This document shows positions 1-8,578 of a stretch of 54,926 nt of DNA, in pieces (the stretch's first letter is position 1; the number at the start of each line of letters is the position of its first letter). The position numbers and the translations under genes were made by a program. The notes beneath the pieces are model-generated. The model ran no database searches, was not told the DNA's origin, and worked only from the letters and a program-made list of their open reading frames with translations. Where the stretch lies: NCBI GenBank assembly GCA_050945155.1, contig JBMNSK010000006.1, positions 1 through 54,926 on the forward strand, written 5' to 3'. This DNA is from JBMNSK01 sp050945155. GTDB taxonomy: Bacteria; Actinomycetota; Coriobacteriia; Coriobacteriales; Eggerthellaceae.

Positions 1-1250
1 GGTCACGGTATAGGTCGTATCAGTACAGTCGAGAGTGTAGTTGTAATAACCACTGCTCGTTTTGCGAGCAACAGCATACTTCGTTGCTCCCGGAACGCTT
101 CCCCAACTTAACTCAACACTTGTCACCTTAGGAACAGCCGATACAGCCGGCTTCACCGTCCCTGTTGGGGTTGCCGAAACTAAAAAGAAATCTGATGCCG
201 GTGACCATGTTCCGTTTACATATGCTTGGACTAAAAATTGATGGGTCTTTCCGTTTGCCAAATCCGAAACGGTATAGGTGGTCGAAGTAATGGCGTTAGA
301 TGAGGTCTTGTATTTTCCTGAAGAAAGTTTTTCAGCTACGGCATACTTCGTTGCGCCCTTTACCGCATTCCAGGTAAGAGTAACTTCACCGTCGCCTGAT
401 GCGGTTGCTTTCACGTTGGTAGGAGCGCTACCGGTCACTACGACAGAAACTAGGTCTGAGGTGGTGAACTTCGACCATGCTCCATCAATATACGCCTGGA
501 CTAAAAACGTGTAGGTCGAAGCAGTCTTGAGATTATTAATCGTGTATTTCGTATCAGTGCAGTCATAAGTATAGGTACTGTATCCACTGCTTGTCTTTCG
601 CGCAATGGCATACTTGGTAGCTCCCGGAACGGCCTTCCAAGAAAGCGTTACTGAAGTATCGGTCATCGATGAAACGGTGGGAGCAGGCTTCATGGTGCCA
701 GTTGGCGTCGCAGAAACAAGCAAGTCTTCTGAAACAGGAGACCATGTTCCTGTGATATAGGCTTGAACCAGAAAACGATGACTTTTACCGTTAGATAGAT
801 TATCAACAGTAAAACTCGTTCCAGTGTATGTTGTAGAAAAATTCTTGTACTTCCCTGTCGATAGCTTCTCGGCAATGGCATATTTCGTCGCGCCATTAAC
901 TGCATTCCAGGTCAACGTAACTACGCCGTCTCCGGATGGAGTAGCTTTTACATTGGACGGTGAGGGAACAAGCTTAACCGTAAGGAGGTCGTTGCTCGTA
1001 AACTTTGTCCAGCTTCCTCCAACATAAGCCTGTACTAAGAATGAATAGCTTGAACCGTTTGTGAGACCTGTAATGGTATATGAGGTATTCGTGCAGTTAT
1101 AGGTGTAGGTGTAATACCCACTGCTTGTTTTACGTGCGATAGCATATTTCGTTGCGCCAGGAACCGCAGTCCACGAGAGTGTTAACTGTCCATTTGCAGT
1201 AGCTGATACGCTCGGATGAGGGCTCGCACTGAGATACTCGATGATGGCTT
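1..1250 (-). repeat. FnIII-encoding tandem repeat, about 267 bp per unit, two alternating types
   Basis: The GATKYA-coding segment recurs on the + strand at about 74, 341, 608, 878 and 1142, a spacing of 264-270 bases (89 codons). Units at 74, 608 and 1142 encode RKTSSGY plus a Y-T-Y segment (type A). Units at 341 and 878 encode EKLSSGKYK or EKLSTGKYK (type B). The array is therefore an A-B dimer of about 535 bases that continues beyond base 1. Confidence 0.9.
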
Positions 1251-2241
1251 TAGCATTCGCAATGCCGAGTTTCTTTAAATTAGCCTCATTGGAAAGATAG
1301 GATGCGTTGCTTGCGTTATCTATAAACAGGTTTTCCGTAAGTACTGCCGGAATTCCTGCTAAGCGACTTCTATATAAAACCGTAAGGTAATCCGCAGTGC
1401 TTCCATCGGGATACGTGACTCCATGTTCTGAATCTCGAGTTTTAATCCCTCGATTTTTAAGACTCAGCTTGTCGGTTTGCTTCAAGTATGCTTGGCTTAA
1501 CTTATAGCTTTCCGTATAAAGGTCGTACCGATATGAGCTGTCATTAAGAGTCCAAACTTCAACGCCGTTGCCTCCGCCTGCATTAATATGAATGCAGAAA
1601 AAAAGGTCTGCTCCATTGGCCACCGCATTGGCAACGCGCTCGGATAAACCGAGATACACATCAGTGGTACGTGTCATATATACCGTGATGCCCGGAAAGT
1701 TCTCAAGAAGGTAGTCTCTTGCATATAGCGCAATCTTGAGAGTTAGATCCTTCTCTTTTAAACCATTGGCTACCGCACCCGAGTCAGAGCCTCCGTGCCC
1801 TGCATCAATAGCCACAACAAACCCGCTCTTACTGCTGGTTTTAGCCATAGCCGTTTTTGTGGTGCTAACAATTGAATTAACAGATGCGTTAACAGCAGTA
1901 TCGATACCATCTGAAGCTTGGGTGTCGGTGGTAGTTTGCGTGTTTGAAACATTTGAAGAATCACCAGCAACGTTTTCGCCAGATGAGTCTCCTGTATCGC
2001 TGCCTATTCCGCTTTCCTCACCACCGCCCGTTGTAGTGCTTTCTTGATTGTTTTCATTTTCTAAAAGATCGTCTGCGAGAACATTTTGGTCAGTAACTGC
2101 AGCCTGATTACTCGAATCTAAAGCCTCACCATCTGCATAGGCGTACTGCGGCACAGAAACACACACGAAAGCTGCTATAACTAACGTGAAAAGAAAAACG
2201 GTGGTGTAGAAAAGTGGCTTTTTGAGATACTGATTCAACAA
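1..2241 (-). CDS. Secreted N-acetylmuramoyl-L-alanine amidase with tandem fibronectin-III repeats (3' end outside window)
   Basis: Cleaves the bond between muramic acid and the stem peptide (Amidase_3 family, zinc dependent) outside the cell. I chose a TTG start at 2241 because AAGGAAG lies 6-8 bases upstream and the frame opens with a signal peptide: K-K-P, a hydrophobic stretch, then a YAYA site near residue 31. A Ser/Thr/Asp-rich linker follows. The catalytic domain spans about residues 140-330, with AIDAGHGG (first zinc ligands), CIHINAG (His) and LTENLF (Glu). From about residue 335 come at least five FnIII domains, each carrying GATKYA(I/V)A. The frame is still open at base 1, so more repeats may follow. 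The preceding sugar operon ends 193 bases upstream, so it probably has its own promoter. The repeats probably bind wall polymer or space the enzyme (inference). Confidence 0.9.
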   Translation of the reverse strand, partial: MLNQYLKKPLFYTTVFLFTLVIAAFVCVSVPQYAYADGEALDSSNQAAVTDQNVLADDLLENENNQESTTTGGGEESGIGSDTGDSSGENVAGDSSNVSNTQTTTDTQASDGIDTAVNASVNSIVSTTKTAMAKTSSKSGFVVAIDAGHGGSDSGAVANGLKEKDLTLKIALYARDYLLENFPGITVYMTRTTDVYLGLSERVANAVANGADLFFCIHINAGGGNGVEVWTLNDSSYRYDLYTESYKLSQAYLKQTDKLSLKNRGIKTRDSEHGVTYPDGSTADYLTVLYRSRLAGIPAVLTENLFIDNASNASYLSNEANLKKLGIANAKAIIEYLSASPHPSVSATANGQLTLSWTAVPGATKYAIARKTSSGYYTYTYNCTNTSYTITGLTNGSSYSFLVQAYVGGSWTKFTSNDLLTVKLVPSPSNVKATPSGDGVVTLTWNAVNGATKYAIAEKLSTGKYKNFSTTYTGTSFTVDNLSNGKSHRFLVQAYITGTWSPVSEDLLVSATPTGTMKPAPTVSSMTDTSVTLSWKAVPGATKYAIARKTSSGYSTYTYDCTDTKYTINNLKTASTYTFLVQAYIDGAWSKFTTSDLVSVVVTGSAPTNVKATASGDGEVTLTWNAVKGATKYAVAEKLSSGKYKTSSNAITSTTYTVSDLANGKTHQFLVQAYVNGTWSPASDFFLVSATPTGTVKPAVSAVPKVTSVELSWGSVPGATKYAVARKTSSGYYNYTLDCTDTTYTVT

Positions 2242-2434
2242 TGTACTTCCTTTTTTTGCTTCAATTTGTGGAAGCAATGCTTCCGTCTTGGTACGTTTAC
2301 AAAAAGAAAGAACTTATTTAAAAAGACGAAGACCCCCATCCCCGTCCAGCTGCATCAGCTTAGCACAAAGGGAAAAAATAAGCCGGCGGAAATCCCCTGA
2401 ACAGCCACAATTGTAAAAGAATTAACACAAACCT
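2242..2434 (-). other. Leader/intergenic region before the amidase gene
   Basis: This 193-base gap holds a small perfect inverted repeat GAAGCAATGCTTC at 2271-2283, just upstream of the amidase ribosome binding site. A short AGCTG-ATG-CAGCT stem sits farther upstream, within a G-rich stretch when read on the minus strand. It could be a structured 5' leader. I could not match it to a known riboswitch. Confidence 0.35.
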
Positions 2435-2788
2435 TTAGACACCGGTTGCATAAATTGCGATACCAACAAGAATTAAAGCGAGTGCAATGAGCTTCTTTGC
2501 ATTTAGTTTTTCTTTAAATATCAGCACACCAAAAATAGTTACATAGACATAGCTGGTTGATTCAAGCACCGGCCCGAAAGACAGCGGTACGACCTTATAG
2601 GCATACACGCAGAGCAGTGTCGAAGCTAAAAACAGGGTATATGCGAAAATAACCGGCGCATTGAGGTATTCCTTTATATGACTTGGATAAGTCTTCATTG
2701 CGGCCTTTTTTAGAAGCACTTGGGCGACGGCACTGATAAAAGTACCGAAAAGAATAAGGCAGGAATAAAGAATGAGGGTGCTATCCAT
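2435..2788 (-). CDS. Small EamA/SMR-type four-helix membrane protein (ArnF-like half of a lipid-sugar flippase)
   Basis: 117 aa with four predicted membrane helices and the EmrE/EamA fold pattern; it ends with a single hydrophobic helix and no soluble tail. The start at ATG 2788 is preferred because GAGGGGGA lies 9 bases upstream. A GTG at 2806 would put that SD inside the gene. It overlaps its partner by 8 bases, typical of heterodimeric SMR pairs. ArnE/ArnF proteins of this size flip undecaprenyl-phosphate-aminoarabinose. The neighbouring membrane GT2 and amino-sugar genes suggest a similar lipid-sugar substrate here (inference). A small-molecule exporter is the alternative. Confidence 0.7.
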   Translation of the reverse strand: MDSTLILYSCLILFGTFISAVAQVLLKKAAMKTYPSHIKEYLNAPVIFAYTLFLASTLLCVYAYKVVPLSFGPVLESTSYVYVTIFGVLIFKEKLNAKKLIALALILVGIAIYATGV

Positions 2789-3200
2789 GATGTAGGTCCC
2801 CCTCACTCGTAGTTGCGCTTTTTACCGTAACGTCAGCCGCAGCTTTTTCAGGTAGTGATTCGTTATCCGCATAGGAAAAAATAACAACACCAATCATGAT
2901 GAAAATTGCCCCGATTAGTTTCGGGAGCGTGACGGGCTCTGCAAACAAAACAAGGCCCCAGATAATGCCCCAAACGATGGCAACTGCTCGATTTGCATAG
3001 GCTGAAGTAAGCGGCATTCGTTTTAAAACCTGCTGCCAACCAAGAGCATAAATTGCCAAAATGAGCAGCATGCCGCCATAAAGCAGTAAAAAACGTGGGC
3101 TCAAGAAAGGTTCACCGGCTGCATACTTGCTAAGCACGCCGGTCAACGAATAGAACATGAGCAGCAGATGCAGCCCTAAGAGTCTCTTGAGCCGACTCAT
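2781..3200 (-). CDS. Small EamA/SMR-type membrane protein (ArnE-like partner)
   Basis: 139 aa. Four hydrophobic helices span about residues 5-110, with the GIIWGLVLFAEPVTLPKLIG segment typical of the third/fourth-helix region of EamA/SMR proteins. A charged cytoplasmic tail of about 28 residues follows. It starts 3 bases after the ATP-grasp gene and overlaps the next SMR gene, so the two are probably made together as a heterodimer. The likely role is transbilayer movement of the lipid-linked sugar made by this operon. That substrate is inferred from context. Confidence 0.7.
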   Translation of the reverse strand: MSRLKRLLGLHLLLMFYSLTGVLSKYAAGEPFLSPRFLLLYGGMLLILAIYALGWQQVLKRMPLTSAYANRAVAIVWGIIWGLVLFAEPVTLPKLIGAIFIMIGVVIFSYADNESLPEKAAADVTVKSATTSEGDLHHG

Positions 3201-3203
3201 CGC

Positions 3204-4358
3204 TTACCAGCCTTCTAGATCATGCGTTGGCAGATAAGCTTCAATTTTCTTGAACTCTTCTGAAGCAAAGATATAAAACCCGTAGCGGGAACCGCTATCA
3301 ACAATCTTTCTATCAAACGAATCAATGGGGCTTGCAAAAACAAGAATTTCAGGACTATTTTCTTTTATATCCTCAAGAGCTTCAACATCATCTAGGGAAA
3401 AGACAAAACGAATGGCAGCACTCTTCTTCCTGATTCCCTGCGGCAAGGAAGGCTTTATTCCAAGAGCGACATCAATTACTGCCGACACATAGTCATATCC
3501 GGTCGAGATAAAAACAAGGTCGCTGCCAATGCAATCTCCGCCCATACGACTGCCAATTTCAATAAGTTTAACCCTGCCCTGGTGGTCAATTTTTATCTCA
3601 GAGTGTGAAGCGCCAAATCTAACACCCAACGCATCAAGAGCATGTGAAACGACCTGCTCAATTTGATTTGCCATTTCACTGCTCACGCGCGCTGGTTCCA
3701 GATGTCCGGTCTCAATGAAACCGGGCGCACCGGTTGTAAATTTTTCCGTAATGGAAACAAGGTGGTGTTCGCCCTGCCAGGAAATAAACTCAACACTGCA
3801 TTCAAGACCAGATACAAACTCCTCCACAAGTGCTTTGCCGTCAAAACCGCTCTCAATGGCAAGATGCACTGCATCACATAAGCCATCAGGCGAATCAAGA
3901 CGCGTAACACCGCGACTGCCGGACCTGTCTTCCGGTTTGACGATGATAGGAAAGTCAAAGTTGAGTTCGGACAAATTGGTATCTAAATCAACCTGGATGC
4001 TGCGAGGAGAAGGACAGTTTGCCACCTCAAAAGCCTCGCGCATGAGGTGCTTGTTCGTAGACTTGCGCACGCAGTCCATAGAGTTAGCAGTAAGCCCAAG
4101 TTGGTCGGCAACATACGAGACCGTAATATTTCCAAGATCTGTCCCGATGGTACAAACTCCGTCGACTCCAATTTTCTTGCAGGTCTCAGTAATCTTGTCG
4201 AACTCGGTAATGCTTAGAGGGTAGAAAAAATCGGCAGTCTCTTCCCCAACTTCCCCACTTTCCCAAGCAAAGACATGCGTCTCTATGCCCCGCTCCTTTG
4301 CTTTTAAAATAAGGGGGTTTTGAAATGCTGATGCACCGATGATTGCGAGTTTTGTCAT
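3204..4358 (-). CDS. ATP-grasp family ligase (carbamoyl-phosphate-synthase-like fold)
   Basis: 384 aa, the normal length for stand-alone ATP-grasp ligases. The N-terminal pre-ATP-grasp domain opens with KLAIIGASAFQNPLILKA. The central nucleotide-binding region shows FPIIVKPEDRSGSRGV (glycine-rich loop with Lys). Later KLIEIGSRMGGD supplies the Mg-binding Glu. Such enzymes activate a carboxylate as acyl phosphate and join it to an amine or thiol. It lies between an aminotransferase and the flippase genes, so it may acylate an amino sugar with an amino or hydroxy acid (inference; the substrate cannot be read). Its ATG shares one base with the stop of the preceding gene, so translational coupling is likely. 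Confidence 0.82.
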   Translation of the reverse strand: MTKLAIIGASAFQNPLILKAKERGIETHVFAWESGEVGEETADFFYPLSITEFDKITETCKKIGVDGVCTIGTDLGNITVSYVADQLGLTANSMDCVRKSTNKHLMREAFEVANCPSPRSIQVDLDTNLSELNFDFPIIVKPEDRSGSRGVTRLDSPDGLCDAVHLAIESGFDGKALVEEFVSGLECSVEFISWQGEHHLVSITEKFTTGAPGFIETGHLEPARVSSEMANQIEQVVSHALDALGVRFGASHSEIKIDHQGRVKLIEIGSRMGGDCIGSDLVFISTGYDYVSAVIDVALGIKPSLPQGIRKKSAAIRFVFSLDDVEALEDIKENSPEILVFASPIDSFDRKIVDSGSRYGFYIFASEEFKKIEAYLPTHDLEGW

Positions 4359-5401
4359 CAGAACGCCCTCTTTTGAAAAAAGAATTGGATTGTTTCAGCA
4401 ATATGCTGTATTTGCTGTTCTTCTGCAGGAATGGGAAAATTCACAATTCGCTCCCCCATCCAGTCGGCATTAGGAAAAGATCCGGCAGAGGTAAAGAGAG
4501 GAGCTATGTTTGGATACCAGTCGCTTATAGGTAGTTTTTTCGTCAGTGCAAAAGAAATCAAATCGTGTCGGATATCAGGATTGAGCAGCAAGGTAAAACG
4601 CCAAGGTACTGCACCCTTACTAAAGGTATAGATATTCTCACTTGGCAAAAAATGCTCGAAGGCATTCCGGTACCTGCTTTGGTTTTCTCGTCTACGCTGT
4701 ATAGTCACATCTAGTTTCTTTATCGCTTGCTTAACCTCATCCTTTTGCTGCTCTTGGAGGCGAAAAAGGTAATTTGGCCGATAAATTTCTCTCGCTGCCA
4801 TAAATAATTTACGCTGAAACTCTACCGGGACAGTTCCGTTACGCAAAGCCCGATACATCTTAGAGAAGAACGCATCTTCTTCCTCAAACTCTTCGTTATA
4901 CATTGGTAGAGTTTCTTCGAGCCTTCTTAACGCTATCTCGTCTCCAAGATTTGTGATGAGCAGACCGCCAAATCCCAAATCAATAGTCTTGGCATAGCCC
5001 GTACTATGCACGGCGTAATCGCCAAAACTTCCAACTGTTCTACCATCTAAGATTGAAGCCCCCATGGCAGCAGCACAGTCCTCTATGCAGACTACGCCTT
5101 CACTACGTAAGAAGTCCGCGATTCTTGGCGTCTCTTGTACGGGATTTCCATACATATGCACAATCATGGCTGCTGCAGGTGCTTCTTGTAATACAGCAGC
5201 ACGAATCGCTTCGTATGTCACATTCCCTGACTGCGGATTAACATCAACGAATACAGGTTGCATCCCTGCATAATATATGGGAAATATTGCGGCATAACAC
5301 ACGTTAGCGGGAACTAAAACCTTCCCTCCACCTGGGCAGCTATGCCGCAGCACCAAATATATTGCCGTTGCCGCACGACCTGTTATGAGAGCTTCGTTCA
5401 T
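4358..5401 (-). CDS. DegT/DnrJ/EryC1-type PLP aminotransferase, divergent
   Basis: 347 aa fold-type I aminotransferase, shorter and more divergent than the WecE copy in the same operon. Visible features are a PLP-binding Asp in CIEDCAAAMG (D108) and the Schiff-base Lys in STGYAKTIDLGFGG (K138), so it should be catalytically intact. The usual GEGG segment is replaced by LGFGG. It starts 2 bases after the SDR gene and runs into the ATP-grasp gene. It may transaminate a second keto-sugar or an acyl donor (inference). Confidence 0.8.
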   Translation of the reverse strand: MNEALITGRAATAIYLVLRHSCPGGGKVLVPANVCYAAIFPIYYAGMQPVFVDVNPQSGNVTYEAIRAAVLQEAPAAAMIVHMYGNPVQETPRIADFLRSEGVVCIEDCAAAMGASILDGRTVGSFGDYAVHSTGYAKTIDLGFGGLLITNLGDEIALRRLEETLPMYNEEFEEEDAFFSKMYRALRNGTVPVEFQRKLFMAAREIYRPNYLFRLQEQQKDEVKQAIKKLDVTIQRRRENQSRYRNAFEHFLPSENIYTFSKGAVPWRFTLLLNPDIRHDLISFALTKKLPISDWYPNIAPLFTSAGSFPNADWMGERIVNFPIPAEEQQIQHIAETIQFFFQKRAF

Positions 5402-5403
5402 AA

Positions 5404-6408
5404 CTAAAGAGTTGCCGGTCCTTGTCCTGGCTTGAAATAGTGATAGTTATGATATTTTTTCTGCTCCCACTCGTGCTTGTAATCGGTATATAGTTCAACC
5501 AAATCTGTATACTTTGGCTCCCAATGCAATTCTTTTTTAGCCTTAGAAATGTCGTAGCAATATCCACGTGTAAGGCCCGGTAAATCCGGCCTCTCAGTAA
5601 TCTCGCTCCACTTTCCTTCAGGTGAAAAGACCGTCCGCAACGCTTCGGCCTCTTCAAGTTGCGAATAAGCTACGTTGGTTGCAATATTGAAAATACCCTT
5701 CGCGTCGCCCGAGAAAGATGCCGCTTTAAGAGCCTCAACTACGTCTTTAATGTATACGTGATCACGCTTTATGCTCTGATCACCCCAAACCTCAATGGGT
5801 TCACCAGCCAAAATACGTTCAAAGAAGATTTCGAAAGTACTCTTCTTATACGTACCATCAGCGTCAAGGTGGCCGAGTACTTCGCCATAACCATGTACGC
5901 CCGTGAAACGTAAGGCAATAGCGTTCATATCAAAATCTTTGTTGTAGTAAGTCACAAAGTTCTCTGCTGCAACCTTTGAAATGATGTATGGAGAGTGGTC
6001 GCCACGGAAAGAAATGCCATCGTCCTCTGAAATGACGTCTTTACCATGAATATCGTTGTAGACCTTATGAGACGAGGTAACAACTACCTTCTTGATATTG
6101 TTCTTACGGGCAAATTCTAAGACGTTGTAAACGCCGAGCGTATTAATCTTAAAGAATTGCTCCACAGGTGTTTCAAGTTCTGCCAGGCAAGCGGATAAGT
6201 CGATAATTGCGTCAACACCCTCAGTAGGTAACTTTTCATAGCTTTGGGGATCGCTAATATCGAAATACTGCGTTGGGACGCCATTCTCTTCGAGAAACTT
6301 CAAAGGTTTTTCTGAACGTCCAAGAGCAAGTACATCTACGCCTTGCTTCACCATCTCCACGCAAAAATAGCGGCCTATATAACCTGTTGCACCAACCACG
6401 AGAATCAT
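5404..6408 (-). CDS. NAD-dependent epimerase/dehydratase (extended SDR)
   Basis: 334 aa. The N-terminal Rossmann motif is GATGYIG (residues 7-13 region). The catalytic Ser lies in VVTSSHKVY (111-113) and the Tyr/Lys pair is YIISK (Y141, K145). WcaG/GalE-like architecture implies a nucleotide-sugar substrate, either a 4-epimerase or a 4-keto reductase. Its ATG overlaps the stop of the GT2 gene (ATGA), so the two are coupled. It could set the final stereochemistry of the sugar, or make the substrate of the following aminotransferase; the sequence alone does not decide. Confidence 0.85.
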   Translation of the reverse strand: MILVVGATGYIGRYFCVEMVKQGVDVLALGRSEKPLKFLEENGVPTQYFDISDPQSYEKLPTEGVDAIIDLSACLAELETPVEQFFKINTLGVYNVLEFARKNNIKKVVVTSSHKVYNDIHGKDVISEDDGISFRGDHSPYIISKVAAENFVTYYNKDFDMNAIALRFTGVHGYGEVLGHLDADGTYKKSTFEIFFERILAGEPIEVWGDQSIKRDHVYIKDVVEALKAASFSGDAKGIFNIATNVAYSQLEEAEALRTVFSPEGKWSEITERPDLPGLTRGYCYDISKAKKELHWEPKYTDLVELYTDYKHEWEQKKYHNYHYFKPGQGPATL

Positions 6409-7340
6409 TTTTCTTTCCCTTTCATCTTGATTTCTTTGACAACATATAAAGGTCTTCCTTTTACTTCATCAAAGATATTTCCAATATATAAGCCCGCAAT
6501 ACCAATCGCAGCCATAATCAAGCCGCCCATTAGCAACATAATGGCTATTGTGCTTGTCCACCCAATAAATGCTTCGGCCGGATTAATGCAATACCTAATT
6601 ACTAAATAAAGAATCGTAATGAAGGAAGCTAGTGAAACTAAAAACCCAAGATTTATTGCAAATTTAAGCGGTTTCGTTGATTGAGCGGTAATAAGCTCAA
6701 AAGCCATCTTTAGTTTCTTTTTAAAGCTATACGAAGACTTACCCTCATATCGAGCTGCCGCCTCTAAATCAATTGCTGTTTGGGAAAAACCAAGCCATCG
6801 TATAAAAAGGGTATAGGCTCGCTTCTGTTCACGCATGCTACAGTAAGCGTCGATGACAATTCTCTTGGATATGCTGTAATTACAAATAGTATTGTCAAAA
6901 TTTCCGTCGGTGAAATAGTCGTAAACTTTATAAAAAGCCTTTGAGAAAAACTTTGTTATCGTGGTATCCTGCCGGTTCTTACGACGCGCAAAAACAACAT
7001 CATAGCCTTCCTGGGCTTTGTTATATAGTTCGACTATTCCCTCTGGGCGATCTTGCAAGTCGCAATCCATCACCACAACCCAATCTCCACATGACGCATC
7101 AAGTCCTGCCGTGATAGCTTTTATTTGCCCAAAATTGCGAGAAAATCGAATTCCCACTACGCGGTCATCTTTATCGGCTAATTTTGAAATGTCTTCCCAG
7201 GAGCCTTGTGGGCAATGGTCATCAACAAGAATAATCTCAAAGCTTTTATTCATGCCCTCTAGCGTATTAACCAAGCGACGATACAGCTCCGGGAGAGCTG
7301 CCCGGCAGCCATATACAGGAACGACAATTGAAATATCCAT
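6405..7340 (-). CDS. Membrane GT2 polyisoprenyl-phosphate glycosyltransferase (ArnC/GtrB/DPM1-like)
   Basis: 311 aa. The GT-A domain starts at SIVVPVYG, with ILVDDHCPQGSWED and the metal-binding VVMDCDLQDRPEG. Two membrane helices follow near the C-terminus (about 225-255 and 265-290), then a short basic tail. This is the classic layout of enzymes that move a sugar from a nucleotide onto undecaprenyl phosphate at the cytoplasmic face. SD AAGGA precedes the ATG. The gene follows wecE by 79 bases and is coupled to the SDR gene. By analogy with ArnC and GtrB it makes the lipid-linked donor that the downstream EamA pair would flip. Confidence 0.88.
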   Translation of the reverse strand: MDISIVVPVYGCRAALPELYRRLVNTLEGMNKSFEIILVDDHCPQGSWEDISKLADKDDRVVGIRFSRNFGQIKAITAGLDASCGDWVVVMDCDLQDRPEGIVELYNKAQEGYDVVFARRKNRQDTTITKFFSKAFYKVYDYFTDGNFDNTICNYSISKRIVIDAYCSMREQKRAYTLFIRWLGFSQTAIDLEAAARYEGKSSYSFKKKLKMAFELITAQSTKPLKFAINLGFLVSLASFITILYLVIRYCINPAEAFIGWTSTIAIMLLMGGLIMAAIGIAGLYIGNIFDEVKGRPLYVVKEIKMKGKEK

Positions 7341-7419
7341 GCTCTGTATTCCTTATCCCTATCTCGGCCGGCACCGTAGTCTCAAGGTTACAACGAATAC
7401 AATAAACAAGACCCTGGGG

Positions 7420-8559
7420 CTACGCGCGATAGAATTCGTAAATGGTCTCTATCACGTAGTCCTGATCCTTTTTCGTCAAACCGTAATACATAGGCAGCCG
7501 AACCAACCGCGCATTTTCACGATCTGTTACCTCCATCGAGCCGGATACGCGACCGTACTCGATACCTGCAGGAGCAGAGTGTAAAGGCACATAGTGAAAA
7601 GTCGCTTGAATTTCATGTTCTTTAAGATACGAAATGAAGGCGGTTCTTTCTTCGAGGTCCTGACATTTCAAATAGAACATATGCGCATTGTGCTTGCAAT
7701 CTGCAGGAACAACAGGTAAGTCAATTTTTCCCGCTTCTGCCAAAGGCTTAAAAGCATCGTAGTAGTTCTGCCAACTTGCAAGCCGGTTATTGTTTATCTT
7801 ATCGGCCTCAAGAAGCTCGGCGTACAGATACGCCGCGTTCATATCGCTCGGTAAATAGCTGCTGCCATAGGTGACCCAAGTGTATTTATCAACTTGGCCA
7901 CGCAGGAAACGAGAACGATTGGTGCCCTTCTCACGAATAATTTCGGCATCCTCGTTATATGCCTCATCGTTGATAGAAAGTCCGCCACCTTCGCCCGCAG
8001 AATAGTTTTTCGTCTCATGAAAGGAAAAGCATCCAAAGGTGCCAATGGTGCCGAGAGGACGTCCCTTATAGGTAGACATCACACCTTGTGCGGCATCTTC
8101 CACAACTAAAAGGTTATGGCGCGCAGCGATATCCATGATGGCATCCATATTGCAAGCAACACCCGCATAATGGACAGGGACGATAACGCGAGTTTTATCG
8201 GTAATTGCTGCCTCAACCTTCGTTTCGTCAAGGTTCATCGTGTCTGGGCGGATATCAACAAAGACAAGCTTCGCCCCAACCAGCACAAATGCATTTGCCG
8301 TACTGGAGAAGGTAAAGGAAGGCAAAATAACCTCGTCGCCCGGTTTAAGCTTGCAAAGAATAGCAGCCATCTCAAGCGCCGTGGTTCCGCTGGTCGTAAG
8401 TAAAAACTTTTGCATCCCGTCGTTTTCTTCAAACCAGGCGTTGCACTTTTTAGTGAACGGCCCGTCGCCGCTGATTTTTCGGTTCTCTTCGACTGCCTGG
8501 CGCACATAGTCAAGCTCAGTCCCAAGATACGGTGGCACGTTAAATGGAATACTACTCAT
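7420..8559 (-). CDS. wecE: dTDP-4-amino-4,6-dideoxygalactose transaminase (WecE/RffA)
   Basis: Transfers an amino group from glutamate to C4 of dTDP-4-keto-6-deoxyglucose. The match to enterobacterial WecE from memory is striking throughout: IPFNVPPYLGTELDY, ITDKTRVIVPVHYAGVAC, VVEDAAQGVMSTYKGR, FSFHETKNYSAGEGGG (PLP lysine K184), EIIREKGTNRS and RGQVDKYTW. 379 aa, the normal length. The longest ORF begins at 8652 inside rmlB, but family proteins start at the IPFN motif, so I take ATG 8559, preceded by AGAAAGAAG. It lies 19 bases after rmlB, so the three-step route to dTDP-Fuc4N is complete in this operon. Confidence 0.93.
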   Translation of the reverse strand: MSSIPFNVPPYLGTELDYVRQAVEENRKISGDGPFTKKCNAWFEENDGMQKFLLTTSGTTALEMAAILCKLKPGDEVILPSFTFSSTANAFVLVGAKLVFVDIRPDTMNLDETKVEAAITDKTRVIVPVHYAGVACNMDAIMDIAARHNLLVVEDAAQGVMSTYKGRPLGTIGTFGCFSFHETKNYSAGEGGGLSINDEAYNEDAEIIREKGTNRSRFLRGQVDKYTWVTYGSSYLPSDMNAAYLYAELLEADKINNNRLASWQNYYDAFKPLAEAGKIDLPVVPADCKHNAHMFYLKCQDLEERTAFISYLKEHEIQATFHYVPLHSAPAGIEYGRVSGSMEVTDRENARLVRLPMYYGLTKKDQDYVIETIYEFYRA

Positions 8560-8578
8560 GATGCTTCTTTCTGTTTGC

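Noticed and set aside
278..1027. Two + strand ORFs across the FnIII region
   Set aside because: They are reverse shadows of the repeat-coding amidase and have no SD or recognisable domain.
1..1250. Repeat array as CRISPR
   Set aside because: Repeats are about 267 bp, divergent and in one coding frame; no short direct repeats with spacers.
2242..2434. c-di-AMP (ydaO) riboswitch before the amidase
   Set aside because: Such switches often precede wall hydrolases, but I could not align the conserved cores; G-rich stretches alone are not enough.
3715..4224. 169-aa + strand ORF
   Set aside because: Lies entirely inside the ATP-grasp gene, low-complexity translation, no SD.
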